Part shown: one piece after another, positions 10,367-24,430 of the stretch
Layout: each line of letters opens with the position of its first letter
Numbering within the stretch: position 1 is the stretch's first letter
Origin: Gadus chalcogrammus
Taxonomy: Eukaryota; Chordata; Actinopteri; Gadiformes; Gadidae
Direction of reading: 5' to 3'
Length of the DNA stretch: 64,000 nt
Assembly (NCBI RefSeq): GCF_026213295.1
Contig: NC_079414.1
Coordinates: forward strand, 6,377,847-6,441,846
The notes under the pieces: model-generated
Told to the model about the DNA's origin: nothing
Seen by the model: the letters and a program-made list of their open reading frames with translations, nothing else
Databases searched by the model: none
Program-made: the position numbers and the translations under genes

Positions 10367-12854
10367 ATTATTATTATTATGCTGCCATTGGAGTCAATGG
10401 CAGCCCATAGAACCGCTTGGCGAAAAGTTGTGAAATTTGGCACACTTGTTCAGGACTGCCCCATTAGCCCATTAAGCCAATCTAAGGTCGCTAGCCCAAC
10501 AGCTCTAGCGCCACCAACAGGTCAAAGTTGGGCATGCATTCATGTTCATAACTTTTGACCTATTCGACCAATTTTCACAAACCAGGTATCATTGGATTCC
10601 TTGAACCAAGCCCAGTTTAACACATCCTATGACGTCATTGCGCCATGACGTATATGTCCGCCATCTTGGTTTATGTCAAAAACCTTCAAAATGCCACTCC
10701 TATCACAAATCTTGTCCAATCATCTCGAAACTTGGCACACATGATCTTCTGGCCATCCTTGATAAAAAACATCGAATAGATTTGTCAAATTCAAAACCGT
10801 TTGCCCGCTAAAGCCAATCAAATTTGGCGGCGAAGCCGCCAAACAGGAAGTGAGCCGATTTCTCAGCATCCCTTTGACATATCATAACCAGACTTGGTAT
10901 ATAGACCCATGGCCTCATAAAGGTGACACTGATTTAATTTGGTGACCTTTGACCTGTAGGGGGCGCTGTTATTAATGTCCATGTGTTTTGACCTCTTTCT
11001 CTTCACATGAGTACATTTACAACTTATTTTCAATGTCTGGTGATACTATCAGACCTCCCCGTATAAATAGTATATTATAACTTGCACAAATATCCGCGAC
11101 AGCCAATGATATTCAACCGCGAAGCCGCCAAACTGGAAAAACGCCAATATCTCAGTATCCCTTGGACAAATCATAACCAAACTTGATACATAGACCCATA
11201 ACATCATTATGGGGACACTCAATGAATTTGGTGACCATTGACCTCTAGGGGGCGCTATAATTAATGAAGACGTGTTTTAACTCCTCTCTCTTCACATGAG
11301 TACATTTCAAACTTATTATCAATGTTTAATGATACTGTCAGACCTCCCCATATATCTTGTAAATTATTTTGTTGATATTGTTCCGAATACCCCTATGTAT
11401 TTGTGACATTTGTTCTGTCAGGCAGACTGCATTGCCCCCTTACCTCTAGGTGGGGTCCTTTTCCCATTTACTCATCCCACCGGCTGTCGGTATTGCCGAT
11501 TTCCGAGGCGGTCGTCATGTAGCCCCCTGGCCGATTGCGTCCATCCGGCAGAATAAGCCTACCGAGTCCGATTATGCTTGACACCCACATTGCTGCTCGC
11601 AGCTATATTTATTATTATTATTATGCTGTCATTGGAGTCAATGGCAGCCCATAGAACCGCTTGGCGAAAAGTTGTGAAATTTGGCAAACTTGTTCAGGAC
11701 TGCCCCATTAGCCCATTAAGCCAATCTAAGGTCGCTAGCCCAACAGCTCTAGCGCCACCAACAGGTCAAAGTTGGGCATGCATTCATGTTCATAACTTTT
11801 GACCTATTCGACTAATTTTCACAAACCAGGTATCATTGGATTCCTTGAACCAAGCCCAGTTCAACACATCCTATGACGTCATTGCGCCATGACGTATATG
11901 TCCGCCATCTTGGTTTATGTCAAAAACCTTCAAAATGCTACTCCTATCACAAATCTTGTCCAATCATCTCGAAACTTGGCACACATGATCTTCTGGCCAT
12001 CCTTGATGAAAAACATCGAATAGATTTGTCAAATTCAAAACCGTTTGCCCGCTAAAGCCAATCAAATTTGGCGGCGAAGCCGCCAAACAGGAAGTGAGCC
12101 GATTTCTCAGCATCCCTTTGACATATCATAACCAGACTTGGTATATAGACCCATGGCCTCATAAAGGTGACACTGATTTAATTTGGTGACCTTTGACCTG
12201 TAGGGGGCGCTGTTATTAATGTCCATGTGTTTTGACCTCTTTCTCTTCACATGAGTACATTTACAACTTATTTTCAATGTCTGGTGATACTATCAGACCT
12301 CCCCGTATAGCTAGTATATTATAACTTGCACAAATATCCGCGACAGCCAATGATATTCAACCGCGAAGCCGCCAAACTGGAAAAACGCCAATATCTCAGT
12401 ATCCCTTGGACAAATCATAACCAAACTTGATACATAGACCCATAACATCATTATGGGGACACTCAATGAATTTGGTGACCATTGACCTCTAGGGGGCGCT
12501 ATAATTAATGAAGACGTGTTTTAACTCCTCTCTCTTCACATGAGTACATTTCAAACTTATTATCAATGTTTAATGATACTGTCAGACCTCCCCATATATC
12601 TTGTAAATTATTTTGTTGATATTGTTCCGAATACCCCTATGTATTTGTGACATTTGTTCTGTTAGGCAGACTGCATTGCCCCCTTACCTCTAGGTGGGGT
12701 CCTTTTCCCATTTACTCATCCCACCGGCTGTCGGTATTGCCGATTTCCGAGGCGGTCGTCATGTAGCCCCCTGGCCGATTGCGTCCATCCGGCAGAATAA
12801 GCCTACCGAGTCCGATTATGCTTGACACCCACATTGCTGCTCGCAGCTATATTT

Positions 12855-12972
12855 GGGTGTCAAGCAACTATGTTGCGAGACAACCTATTGTTATTGTACG
12901 AATTCTTATTATTGGGTGTCAAGCAACTATGTTGCGAGACAACCTATTGTTATTGTACGAATTCTTATTATT
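12855..12972 (+). repeat. Minisatellite, two copies
   Basis: Copies start at 12855 and 12914 (period 59). The host unit is 1,362 bp, which is 1,244 plus 118. Confidence 0.9.
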
Positions 12973-14216
12973 ATTATTATTATTATGCTGCCATTGGAGT
13001 CAATGGCAGCCCATAGAACCGCTTGGCGAAAAGTTGTGAAATTTGGCACACTTGTTCAGGACTGCCCCATTAGCCCATTAAGCCAATCTAAGGTCGCTAG
13101 CCCAACAGCTCTAGCGCCACCAACAGGTCAAAGTTGGGCATGCATTCATGTTCATAACTTTTGACCTATTCGACCAATTTTCACAAACCAGGTATCATTG
13201 GATTCCTTGAACCAAGCCCAGTTCAACAAACCCTATGACGTCATTGCGCCATGACGTATATGTCCGCCATCTTGGTTTATGTCAAAAACCTTCAAAATGC
13301 TACTCCTATCACAAATCTTGTCCAATCATCTCGAAACTTGGCACACATGATCTTCTGGCCATCCTTGATGAAAAACATCGAATAGATTTGTCAAATTCAA
13401 AACCGTTTGCCCGCTAAAGCCAATCAAATTTGGCGGCGAAGCCGCCAAACAGGAAGTGAGCCGATTTCTCAGCATCCCTTTGACATATCATAACCAGACT
13501 TGGTATATAGACCCATGGCCTCATAAAGGTGACACTGATTTAATTTGGTGACCTTTGACCCGTAGGGGGCGCTGTTATTAATGTCCATGTGTTTTGACCT
13601 CTTTCCCTTCACATGAGTACATTTACAACTTATTTTCAATGTCTGGTGATACTATCAGACCTCCCCGTATAGCTAGTATATTATAACTTGCACAAATATC
13701 CGCGACAGCCAATGATATTCAACCGCGAAGCCGCCAAACTGGAAAAACGCCAATATCTCAGTATCCCTTGGACAAATCATAACCAAACTTGATACCTAGA
13801 CCCATAACATCATTATGGGGACACTCAATGAATTTGGTGACCATTGACCTCTAGGGGGCGCTATAATTAATGAAGACGTGTTTTAACTCCTCTCTCTTCA
13901 CATGAGTACATTTCAAACTTATTATCAATGTTTAATGATACTGTCAGACCTCCCCATATATCTTGTAAATTATTTTGTTGATATTGTTCCGAATACCCCT
14001 ATGTATTTGTGACATTTGTTCTGTCAGGCAGACTGCATTGCCCCCTTACCTCTAGGTGGGGTCCTTTTCCCATTTACTCATCCCACCGGCTGTCGGTATT
14101 GCCGATTTCCGAGGCGGTCGTCATGTAGCCCCCTGGCCGATTGCGTCCATCCGGCAGAATAAGCCTACCGAGTCCGATTATGCTTGACACCCACATTGCT
14201 GCTCGCAGCTATATTT

Positions 14217-14275
14217 GGGTGTCAAGCAACTATGTTGCGAGACAACCTATTGTTATTGTACGAATTCTTCTTATT
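14217..14275 (+). repeat. Minisatellite, single copy
   Basis: One copy. The host unit is 1,303 bp, which is 1,244 plus 59. The TTA tail begins with CTTCTTATT instead of CTTATT. Confidence 0.85.
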
Positions 14276-15519
14276 ATTATTATTATTATGCTGCCATTGG
14301 AGTCAATGGCAGCCCATAGAACCGCTTGGCGAAAAGTTGTGAAATTTGGCACACTTGTTCAGGACTGCCCCATTAGCCCATTAAGCCAATCTAAGGTCGC
14401 TAGCCCAACAGCTCTAGCGCCACCAACAGGTCAAAGTTGGGCATGCATTCATGTTCATAACTTTTGACCTATTCGACCAATTTTCACAAACCAGGTATCA
14501 TTGGATTCCTTGAACCAAGCCCAGTTCAACAAACCCTATGACGTCATTGCGCCATGACGTATATGTCCGCCATCTTGGTTTATGTCAAAAACCTTCAAAA
14601 TGCTACTCCTATCACAAATCTTGTCCAATCATCTTGAAACTTGGCACACATGATCTTCTGGCCATCCTTGATGAAAAACATCGAATAGATTTGTCAAATT
14701 CAAAACCGTTTGCCCGCTAAAGCCAATCAAATTTGGCGGCGAAGCCGCCAAACAGGAAGTGAGCCGATTTCTCAGCATCCCTTTGACATATCATAACCAG
14801 ACTTGGTATATAGACCCATGGCCTCATAAAGGTGACACTGATTTAATTTGGTGACCTTTGACCTGTAGGGGGCGCTGTTATTAATGTCCATGTGTTTTGA
14901 CCTCTTTCCCTTCACATGAGTACATTTACAACTTATTTTCAATGTCTGGTGATACTATCAGACCTCCCCGTATAGCTAGTATATTATAACTTGCACAAAT
15001 ATCCGCGACAGCCAATGATATTCAACCGCGAAGCCGCCAAACTGGAAAAACGCCAATATCTCAGTATCCCTTGGACAAATCATAACCAAACTTGATACCT
15101 AGACCCATAACATCATTATGGGGACACTCAATGAATTTGGTGACCATTGACCTCTAGGGGGCGCTATAATTAATGAAGACGTGTTTTAACTCCTCTCTCT
15201 TCACATGAGTACATTTCAAACTTATTATCAATGTTTAATGATACTGTCAGACCTCCCCATATATCTTGTAAATTATTTTGTTGATATTGTTCCGAATACC
15301 CCTATGTATTTGTGACATTTGTTCTGTCAGGCAGACTGCATTGCCCCCTTACCTCTAGGTGGGGTCCTTTTCCCATTTACTCATCCCACCGGCTGTCGGT
15401 ATTGCCGATTTCCGAGGCGGTCGTCATGTAGCCCCCTGGCCGATTGCGTCCATCCGGCAGAATAAGCCTACCGAGTCCGATTATGCTTGACACCCACATT
15501 GCTGCTCGCAGCTATATTT

Positions 15520-15578
15520 GGGTGTCAAGCAACTATGTTGCGAGACAACCTATTGTTATTGTACGAATTCTTATTATT
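15520..15578 (+). repeat. Minisatellite, single copy
   Basis: One copy. The host unit is again 1,303 bp. Confidence 0.85.
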
Positions 15579-16822
15579 ATTATTATTATTATGCTGCCAT
15601 TGGAGTCAATGGCAGCCCATAGAACCGCTTGGCGAAAAGTTGTGAAATTTGGCACACTTGTTCAGGACTGCCCCATTAGCCCATTAAGCCAATCTAAGGT
15701 CGCTAGCCCAACAGCTCTAGCGCCACCAACAGGTCAAAGTTGGGCATGCATTCATGTTCATAACTTTTGACCTATTCGACCAATTTTCACAAACCAGGTA
15801 TCATTGGATTCCTTGAACCAAGCCCAGTTCAACACATCCTATGACGTCATTGCGCCATGACGTATATGTCCGCCATCTTGGTTTATTTCAAAAACCTTCA
15901 AAATGCTACTCCTATCACAAATCTTGTCCAATCATCTCGAAACTTGGCACACATGATCTTCTGGCCATCCTTGATGAAAAACATCGAATAGATTTGTCAA
16001 ATTCAAAACCGTTTGCCCGCTAAAGCCAATCAAATTTGGCGGCGAAGCCGCCAAACAGGAAGTGAGCCGATTTCTCAGCATCCCTTTGACATATCATAAC
16101 CAGACTTGGTATATAGACCCATGGCCTCATAAAGGTGACACTGATTTAATTTGGTGACCTTTGACCTGTAGGGGGCGCTGTTATTAATGTCCATGTGTTT
16201 TGACCTCTTTCTCTTCACATGAGTACATTTACAACTTATTTTCAATGTCTGGTGATACTATCAGACCTCCCCGTATAGCTAGTATATTATAACTTGCACA
16301 AATATCCGCGACAGCCAATGATATTCAACCGCGAAGCCGCCAAACTGGAAAAACGCCAATATCTCAGTATCCCTTGGACAAATCATAACCAAACTTGATA
16401 CATAGACCCATAACATCATTATGGGGACACTCAATGAATTTGGTGACCATTGACCTCTAGGGGGCGCTATAATTAATGAAGACGTGTTTTAACTCCTCTC
16501 TCTTCACATGAGTACATTTCAAACTTATTATCAATGTTTAATGATACTGTCAGACCTCCCCATATATCTTGTAAATTATTTTGTTGATATTGTTCCGAAT
16601 ACCCCTATGTATTTGTGACATTTGTTCTGTCAGGCAGACTGCATTGCCCCCTTACCTCTAGGTGGGGTCCTTTTCCCATTTACTCATCCCACCGGCTGTC
16701 GGTATTGCCGATTTCCGAGGCGGTCGTCATGTAGCCCCCTGGCCGATTGCGTCCATCCGGCAGAATAAGCCTACCGAGTCCGATTATGCTTGACACCCAC
16801 ATTGCTGCTCGCAGCTATATTT

Positions 16823-16940
16823 GGGTGTCAAGCAACTATGTTGCGAGACAACCTATTGTTATTGTACGAATTCTTATTATTGGGTGTCAAGCAACTATGT
16901 TGCGAGACAACCTATTGTTATTGTACGAATTCTTATTATT
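16823..16940 (+). repeat. Minisatellite, two copies
   Basis: Copies start at 16823 and 16882 (period 59). The host unit is 1,362 bp. Confidence 0.9.
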
Positions 16941-19900
16941 ATTATTATTATTATGCTGCCATTGGAGTCAATGGCAGCCCATAGAACCGCTTGGCGAAAA
17001 GTTGTGAAATTTGGCACACTTGTTCAGGACTGCCCCATTAGCCCATTAAGCCAATCTAAGGTCGCTAGCCCAACAGCTCTAGCGCCACCAACAGGTCAAA
17101 GTTGGGCATGCATTCATGTTCATAACTTTTGACCTATTCGACCAATTTTCACAAACCAGGTATCATTGGATTCCTTGAACCAAGCCCAGTTCAACAAACC
17201 CTATGACGTCATTGCGCCATGACGTATATGTCCGCCATCTTGGTTTATGTCAAAAACCTTCAAAATGCTACTCCTATCACAAATCTTGTCCAATCATCTC
17301 GAAACTTGGCACACATGATCTTCTGGCCATCCTTGATGAAAAACATCGAATAGATTTGTCAAATTCAAAACCGTTTGCCCGCTAAAGCCAATCAAATTTG
17401 GCGGCGAAGCCGCCAAACAGGAAGTGAGCCGATTTCTCAGCATCCCTTTGACATATCATAACCAGACTTGGTATATAGACCCATGGCCTCATAAAGGTGA
17501 CACTGATTTAATTTGGTGACCTTTGACCCGTAGGGGGCGCTGTTATTAATGTCCATGTGTTTTGACCTCTTTCCCTTCACATGAGTACATTTACAACTTA
17601 TTTTCAATGTCTGGTGATACTATCAGACCTCCCCGTATAGCTAGTATATTATAACTTGCACAAATATCCGCGACAGCCAATGATATTCAACCGCGAAGCC
17701 GCCAAACTGGAAAAACGCCAATATCTCAGTATCCCTTGGACAAATCATAACCAAACTTGATACCTAGACCCATAACATCATTATGGGGACACTCAATGAA
17801 TTTGGTGACCATTGACCTCTAGGGGGCGCTATAATTAATGAAGACGTGTTTTAACTCCTCTCTCTTCACATGAGTACATTTCAAACTTATTATCAATGTT
17901 TAATGATACTGTCAGACCTCCCCATATATCTTGTAAATTATTTTGTTGATATTGTTCCGAATACCCCTATGTATTTGTGACATTTGTTCTGTCAGGCAGA
18001 CTGCATTGCCCCCTTACCTCTAGGTGGGGTCCTTTTCCCATTTACTCATCCCACCGGCTGTCGGTATTGCCGATTTCCGAGGCGGTCGTCATGTAGCCCC
18101 CTGGCCGATTGCGTCCATCCGGCAGAATAAGCCTACCGAGTCCGATTATGCTTGACACCCACATTGCTGCTCGCAGCTATATTTATTATTATTATTATGC
18201 TGCCATTGGAGTCAATGGCAGCCCATAGAACCGCTTGGCGAAAAGTTGTGAAATTTGGCACACTTGTTCAGGACTGCCCCATTAGCCCATTAAGCCAATC
18301 TAAGGTCGCTAGCCCAACAGCTCTAGCGCCACCAACAGGTCAAAGTTGGGCATGCATTCATGTTCATAACTTTTGACCTATTCGACCAATTTTCACAAAC
18401 CAGGTATCATTGGATTCCTTGAACCAAGCCCAGTTCAACAAACCCTATGACGTCATTGCGCCATGACGTAAATGTCCGCCATCTTGGTTTATGTCAAAAA
18501 CCTTCAAAATGCTACTCCTATCACAAATCTTGTCCAATCATCTTGAAACTTGGCACACATGATCTTCTGGCCATCCTTGATGAAAAACATCGAATAGATT
18601 TGTCAAATTCAAAACCGGTTGCCCGCTAAAGCCAATCAAATTTGGCGGCGAAGCCGCCAAACAGGAAGTGAGCCGATTTCTCAGCATCCCTTTGACATAT
18701 CATAACCAGACTTGGTATATAGACCCATGGCCTCATAAAGGTGACACTGATTTAATTTGGTGACCTTTGACCTGTAGGGGGCGCTGTTATTAATGTCCAT
18801 GTGTTTTGACCTCTTTCTCTTCACATGAGTACATTTACAACTTATTTTCAATGTCTGGTGATACTATCAGACCTCCCCGTATAGCTAGTATATTATAACT
18901 TGCACAAATATCCGCGACAGCCAATGATATTCAACCGCGAAGCCGCCAAACTGGAAAAACGCCAATATCTCAGTATCCCTTGGACAAATCATAACCAAAC
19001 TTGATACATAGACCCATAACATCATTATGGGGACACTCAATGAATTTGGTGACCATTGACCTCTAGGGGGCGCTATAATTAATGAAGACGTGTTTTAACT
19101 CCTCTCTCTTCACATGAGTACATTTCAAACTTATTATCAATGTTTAATGATACTGTCAGACCTCCCCATATATCTTGTAAATTATTTTGTTGATATTGTT
19201 CCGAATACCCCTATGTATTTGTGACATTTGTTCTGTCAGGCAGACTGCATTGCCCCCTTACCTCTAGGTGGGGTCCTTTTCCCATTTACTCATCCCACCG
19301 GCTGTCGGTATTGCCGATTTCCGAGGCGGTCGTCATGTAGCCCCCTGGCCGATTGCGTCCATCCGGCAGAATAAGCCTACCGAGTCCGATTATGCTTGAC
19401 ACCCACATTGCTGCTCGCAGCTATATTTATTATTATTATTATGCTGCCATTGGAGTCAATGGCAGCCCATAGAACCGCTTGGCGAAAAGTTGTGAAATTT
19501 GGCACACTTGTTCAGGACTGCCCCATTAGCCCATTAAGCCAATCTAAGGTCGCTAGCCCAACAGCTCTAGCGCCACCAACAGGTCAAAGTTGGGCATGCA
19601 TTCATGTTCATAACTTTTGACCTATTCGACCAATTTTCACAAACCAGGTATCATTGGATTCCTTGAACCAAGCCCAGTTTAACACATCCTATGACGTCAT
19701 TGCGCCATGACGTATATGTCCGCCATCTTGGTTTATGTCAAAAACCTTCAAAATGCTACTCCTATCACAAATCTTGTCCAATCATCTCGAAACTTGGCAC
19801 ACATGATCTTCTGGCCATCCTTGATGAAAAACATTGAATAGATTTGTCAAATTCAAAACCGTTTGCCCGCTAAAGCCAATCAAATTTGGCGGCGAAGCCG

Positions 19901-22900
19901 CCAAACAGGAAGTGAGCCGATTTCTCAGCATCCCTTTGACATATCATAACCAGACTTGGTATATAGACCCATGGCCTCATAAAGGTGACACTGATTTAAT
20001 TTGGTGACCTTTGACCTGTAGGGGGCGCTGTTATTAATGTCCATGTGTTTTGACCTCTTTCTCTTCACATGAGTACATTTACAACTTATTTTCAATGTCT
20101 GGTGATACTATCAGACCTCCCCGTATAGCTAGTATATTATAACTTGCACAAATATCCGCGACAGCCAATGATATTCAACCGCGAAGCCGCCAAATTGGAA
20201 AAACGCCAATATCTCAGTATCCCTTGGACAAATCATAACCAAACTTGATATATAGACCCATAACATAATCATGGGGACACTCAATGAATTTGGTGACCAT
20301 TGACCTCTAGAGGGCGCTATAATTAATGAAGACGTGTTTTAACTTCCCTCTCTTCACATGAGTACATTTCAAGCTTATTTTCAATGTCGGATGATACTGT
20401 CGGACCTCCCCATATCGCCTATGAATTATTTCTCATTGCAACATCAGAACTTGGCCGCCATGTTGAAAGTTGTCAAAATCAGTTTTAAATTTCCGAAGGC
20501 CACAAATTATGTCCAATCTTCATGAAACTTGGCAAATATGATCTTCAGACCAAGTTGAACAAATGCCTTAAACAGCTTTCTCAAATTCAAAACCGTTTGG
20601 CCGTGACAGCCAATCAAACTTGACGTTGCTCATTAATGGGTAGACACTGCACTCGTGTGGCGCTCATTAATGGGTAGACACTGCACTCGTGTGGCGACAA
20701 GCGGTACTTAATGTATAATGCAACAATGACTATATTTACCATTCCGCCCACCTACTATATAAACTGCAATTCCCACTGGATTAGATGCTTCACGAACCAC
20801 CTCCAGAACGGATGCTTGTTTACATTGTGTCTCTTTTGGGGATATTGTTCCGAATACCCCTATGTATTTGTGACATTTGTTCTGTCAGGCAGACTGTATT
20901 GCGCCCTTACCTCTAGGTGGGGTCATTTTCCCACATAATGCTCATCCCACCGGCTGTCGGTATTGCCGATTACCGCGACGGTCGTCATGTAGCCCCCTGG
21001 CCGATTACGTCCGCCCGGCAGAATTAGCTTACCGAGTCCCATTATGCTTGACACCCACATTGCTGCTCGCAGCTATATTTATTATTATTATTATGCTGCC
21101 ATTGGAGTCAATGGTAGCCCATAGAACCGCTTGGCGAAAAGTTGTGAAATTTGGCAGACTGGTTCAAGACAGCCCCATTAGCCCATTAAGCCAATCTCAG
21201 GTCGCTAGCCCAACAGCTCTAGCGCCACCAACAGGTCAAAGTTGGGCATGCATTCATGTTCATAACTTTCGACCTATTCGACCAATATTCACAAACCAGG
21301 TATCATTGGATTCCTTGAACCAAGCCCAGTTCAACACACCCTATGACGTCATTGTGCCATGACGTATATTTCCGCCATCTTGGTTTATGTCAAAAACCTT
21401 TAAAATGCTACTTCTATCACAAATCTTGTCCAATCATCTCGAATCTTGACACACATGATCTTCTGGCCATGCTTGATAAAAAACATCGAATAGATTTGTC
21501 AAATTCAAAACCGTTTGTCCGCTAAAGCCAATCAAATTTAACCGCCAAGTTGCCAAACCGGAAGTAAGCCCATATCTCAGAAGCCCTTTGACCTATCATA
21601 ACCAACCTTGGTAGAGAGACCCATGACCACATCACGGTGACACTGAATGAATTTGGTGACCCTTGACCTCTAGGTGGCGCTGTTATTAATGTCGATGTGT
21701 TTTGACTCCTCTCTCTTCACATGAGTACATTTAAAACTTATTTTCAATGTCTGGTGATACTATCAGACCTCCCCATATAGCTCATATATTACGTCTTGCA
21801 GAAATATCCGCGACAGCCAATGATATTCGAGCGCGAAGCCGGAAAACCGGAAACACGCCAATATCTCTGCAGCCCTTTGACATATCATAACCAAACTTGA
21901 TACATTGACCCATAACATAATCATGGGGACACTCAAAGAATTTGGTGACCATTGACCGCTAGGGGGCGCTATAATTAATGAAGACGTGTTTTAACTCCTC
22001 TCTCTTCACATGAGTACATTTCAAACTTATTTTCAATGTCTGATGATACTGTCAGACCTACTCATATAGCTTATAAATTATTTCTCATTGCAACATCAGA
22101 ACTTGGCCGCCATGTTGAAAGTTGTCAAAATCAGTTGTAAATTCCCACAGGCCACAAATTATGTCCAATCTTCATGAAACTCTGCATATATGATCTTCAG
22201 ACCAAGCTGAACTAATGTGTTAAACAGCTTTCTCAAATTCAAAACCGTTTGGCCGTGACAGGCAATCAAACTTGAAGGCGCTCATTAATGGGTAGACACT
22301 GCACTCGTGTGGCGATAAGCGGTACTTAATGTATAATGCAACAATGACAATATTTACCATTCCGCCCACTTAAAATATAAACTGCAATTCCCACTGGATC
22401 AGATGCTTCACGAACCACCTCCAGAAGGGATGCTTGTTTACATGGTGTCTCTTTTAGGGATATTGTTCCGAATACCCCTATGTATTTGTGACATTTGTTC
22501 TGTCAGGCAGACTGCATTGCGCCCTTACCTCTAGGTGGGGTCCTTTTTCCCATTTACTCATCCCACCGGCTGTCGGTATTGCCGATTTCCGAGGCGGTCG
22601 TCATGTAGCCCCCAGGCCAATTGCGTCCCTCTGGCAGAATTAGCCTACCGAGTCCGATTATGCTTGACACCCACATTGCTGCTCGCAGCTATATTTATTA
22701 TTATTATTTACCTGACATGGGAGTCAATAACAGCCCATAGAACCGCTTGGCGAAAAGTTGTGAAATTTGGCAAACTTGTTCAGGACAGCCCCATTAGCCC
22801 ATTAAGCCAATCTCAGGTCGCTAGCCCAACAGCTCTAGCGCCACCAACAGGTCAAAGTTGGACATGCATTCATGTTCATAACTTTCGACCCATTCGACCA

Positions 22901-24312
22901 ATATTCACAAACCAGGTATCATTGAATTCCTTGAACCAAGCCCAGTTCAACAAACCATATGACGTCATTGCGCCTTGATGTATATTTCCGCCATCTTGGT
23001 TTATGTCAAAAACCATCAAAATGCTACTTCTATCACAAATCTTGTCCAATCATCTCGAAACTTGGCACACATGATCTTCTGGCCATCCTTGATGAAAAAC
23101 ATCGAATAGATTTGTCAAATTAAAAACCGTTTGCCCGCTAAAGCCAATCAAATTTGGCGGCAGAGCCGCCAAACAGGAAGTGAGCCGATTTCTCAGCATC
23201 CCTTTAACATATCATAACCAGACTTGGTATATAGACCCATGGCCTCATAAAGGTGACACTGATTTAATTTGGTGACCTTTGACCTGTAGGGGGCGCTGTT
23301 ATTAATGTCGATGTGTTTTGACTCCTCTCTCTTCACATGAGTAAATTTAAAACTTATTTTCAATGTCTGGTGATACTATCAGACCTCCTTGTTTAGCTAG
23401 TATATTATTACTTGCCGAATTATCCGCGACATTCAATGATATTTGACCGCGAAGCCGCCCAACTGGAAACACGCCAATATCTCAGCAGCCCTTTGACATA
23501 TCATAACCAAACTTGATACATAGACCAATTACCCCATCATGGGGACACTTAATGAATTTGGTGACCATTGACCTCTAGGGGGCGCTATAATTAATGAAGA
23601 CGTGTTTTAACTCCTCTCTCTTCACATGAGTACATTTCAAACTTATTTTCAATGTCTGATGATACTGCCAGACCTCCTTATTTAGCTTATGAATTATTTC
23701 TCATTGTAACATCAGAACTTGGCCGCCATGTTGAAAGTTGTCAAAATCAGTTGAAAATTTCCACAGGCCACAAATTATGCCCAATCTTCATGGAACTTGG
23801 CATATATGATCTTCAGACCAAGCTGAACTAATGTGTTAAACAGCTTTCTCAAATTCAAAACCGTTTGGCCGTGACAGGCAATCAAACTTGACGGCGCTCA
23901 TTAATGGGTAGACACTGCACTCGTGTGGCGATAAGCGGTACTTAATGTATAATGCAACAATGACTATATTTACCATTCCGCCCACTTAAAATATAAACTG
24001 CAATTCCCACTGGATCAGATGCTTCACGAACCACCTCCAGAAGGGATGCTTGTTTACATGGTGTCTCTTTTAGGGATATTGTTCCGAATACCCCTATGTA
24101 TTTGTGACATTTGTTCTGTCAGGCAGACTGCATTGCGCCCTTACCTCTAGGTGGGGTCCTTTTTCCCATTTACTCATCCCACCGGCTGTCGGTATTGCCG
24201 ATTTCCGAGGCGGTCGTCATGTAGCCCCCTGGCCAAATGCGTCCATCCGGCAGAATTAGCCTACCGAGTCCGATTATGCTTGACACCCACATTGCTGCTC
24301 GCAGCTATATTT

Positions 24313-24430
24313 GGGTGTCAAGCAACTATGTTGCGAGACAACCTATTGTTATTGTACGAATTCTTATTATTGGGTGTCAAGCAACTATGTTGCGAGACAA
24401 CCTATTGTTATTGTACGAATTCTTCTTCTT
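24313..24430 (+). repeat. Minisatellite, two copies in a long unit
   Basis: Copies start at 24313 and 24372. They lie in a long unit, so the minisatellite is not confined to the short class. The unit also carries a 10-bp deletion in the CCCATTAGCCCATTAAGCC segment near 24,523. Confidence 0.9.

Larger units (their letters stand above)
10150..19391 (+). repeat. Homogenised block of seven short units
   Basis: Seven successive units of 1,424, 1,244, 1,362, 1,303, 1,303, 1,362 and 1,244 bp are almost identical apart from minisatellite copy number. Each lacks the A2 block and most of the head. Sequence passes from the end of B2 (TTGTAAATTATTTTGT) directly into GATATTGTTCCGAATACCCC. The same breakpoint in all seven means one deleted unit was amplified. 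This is the most uniform stretch of the array and probably its most recent expansion. Confidence 0.9.
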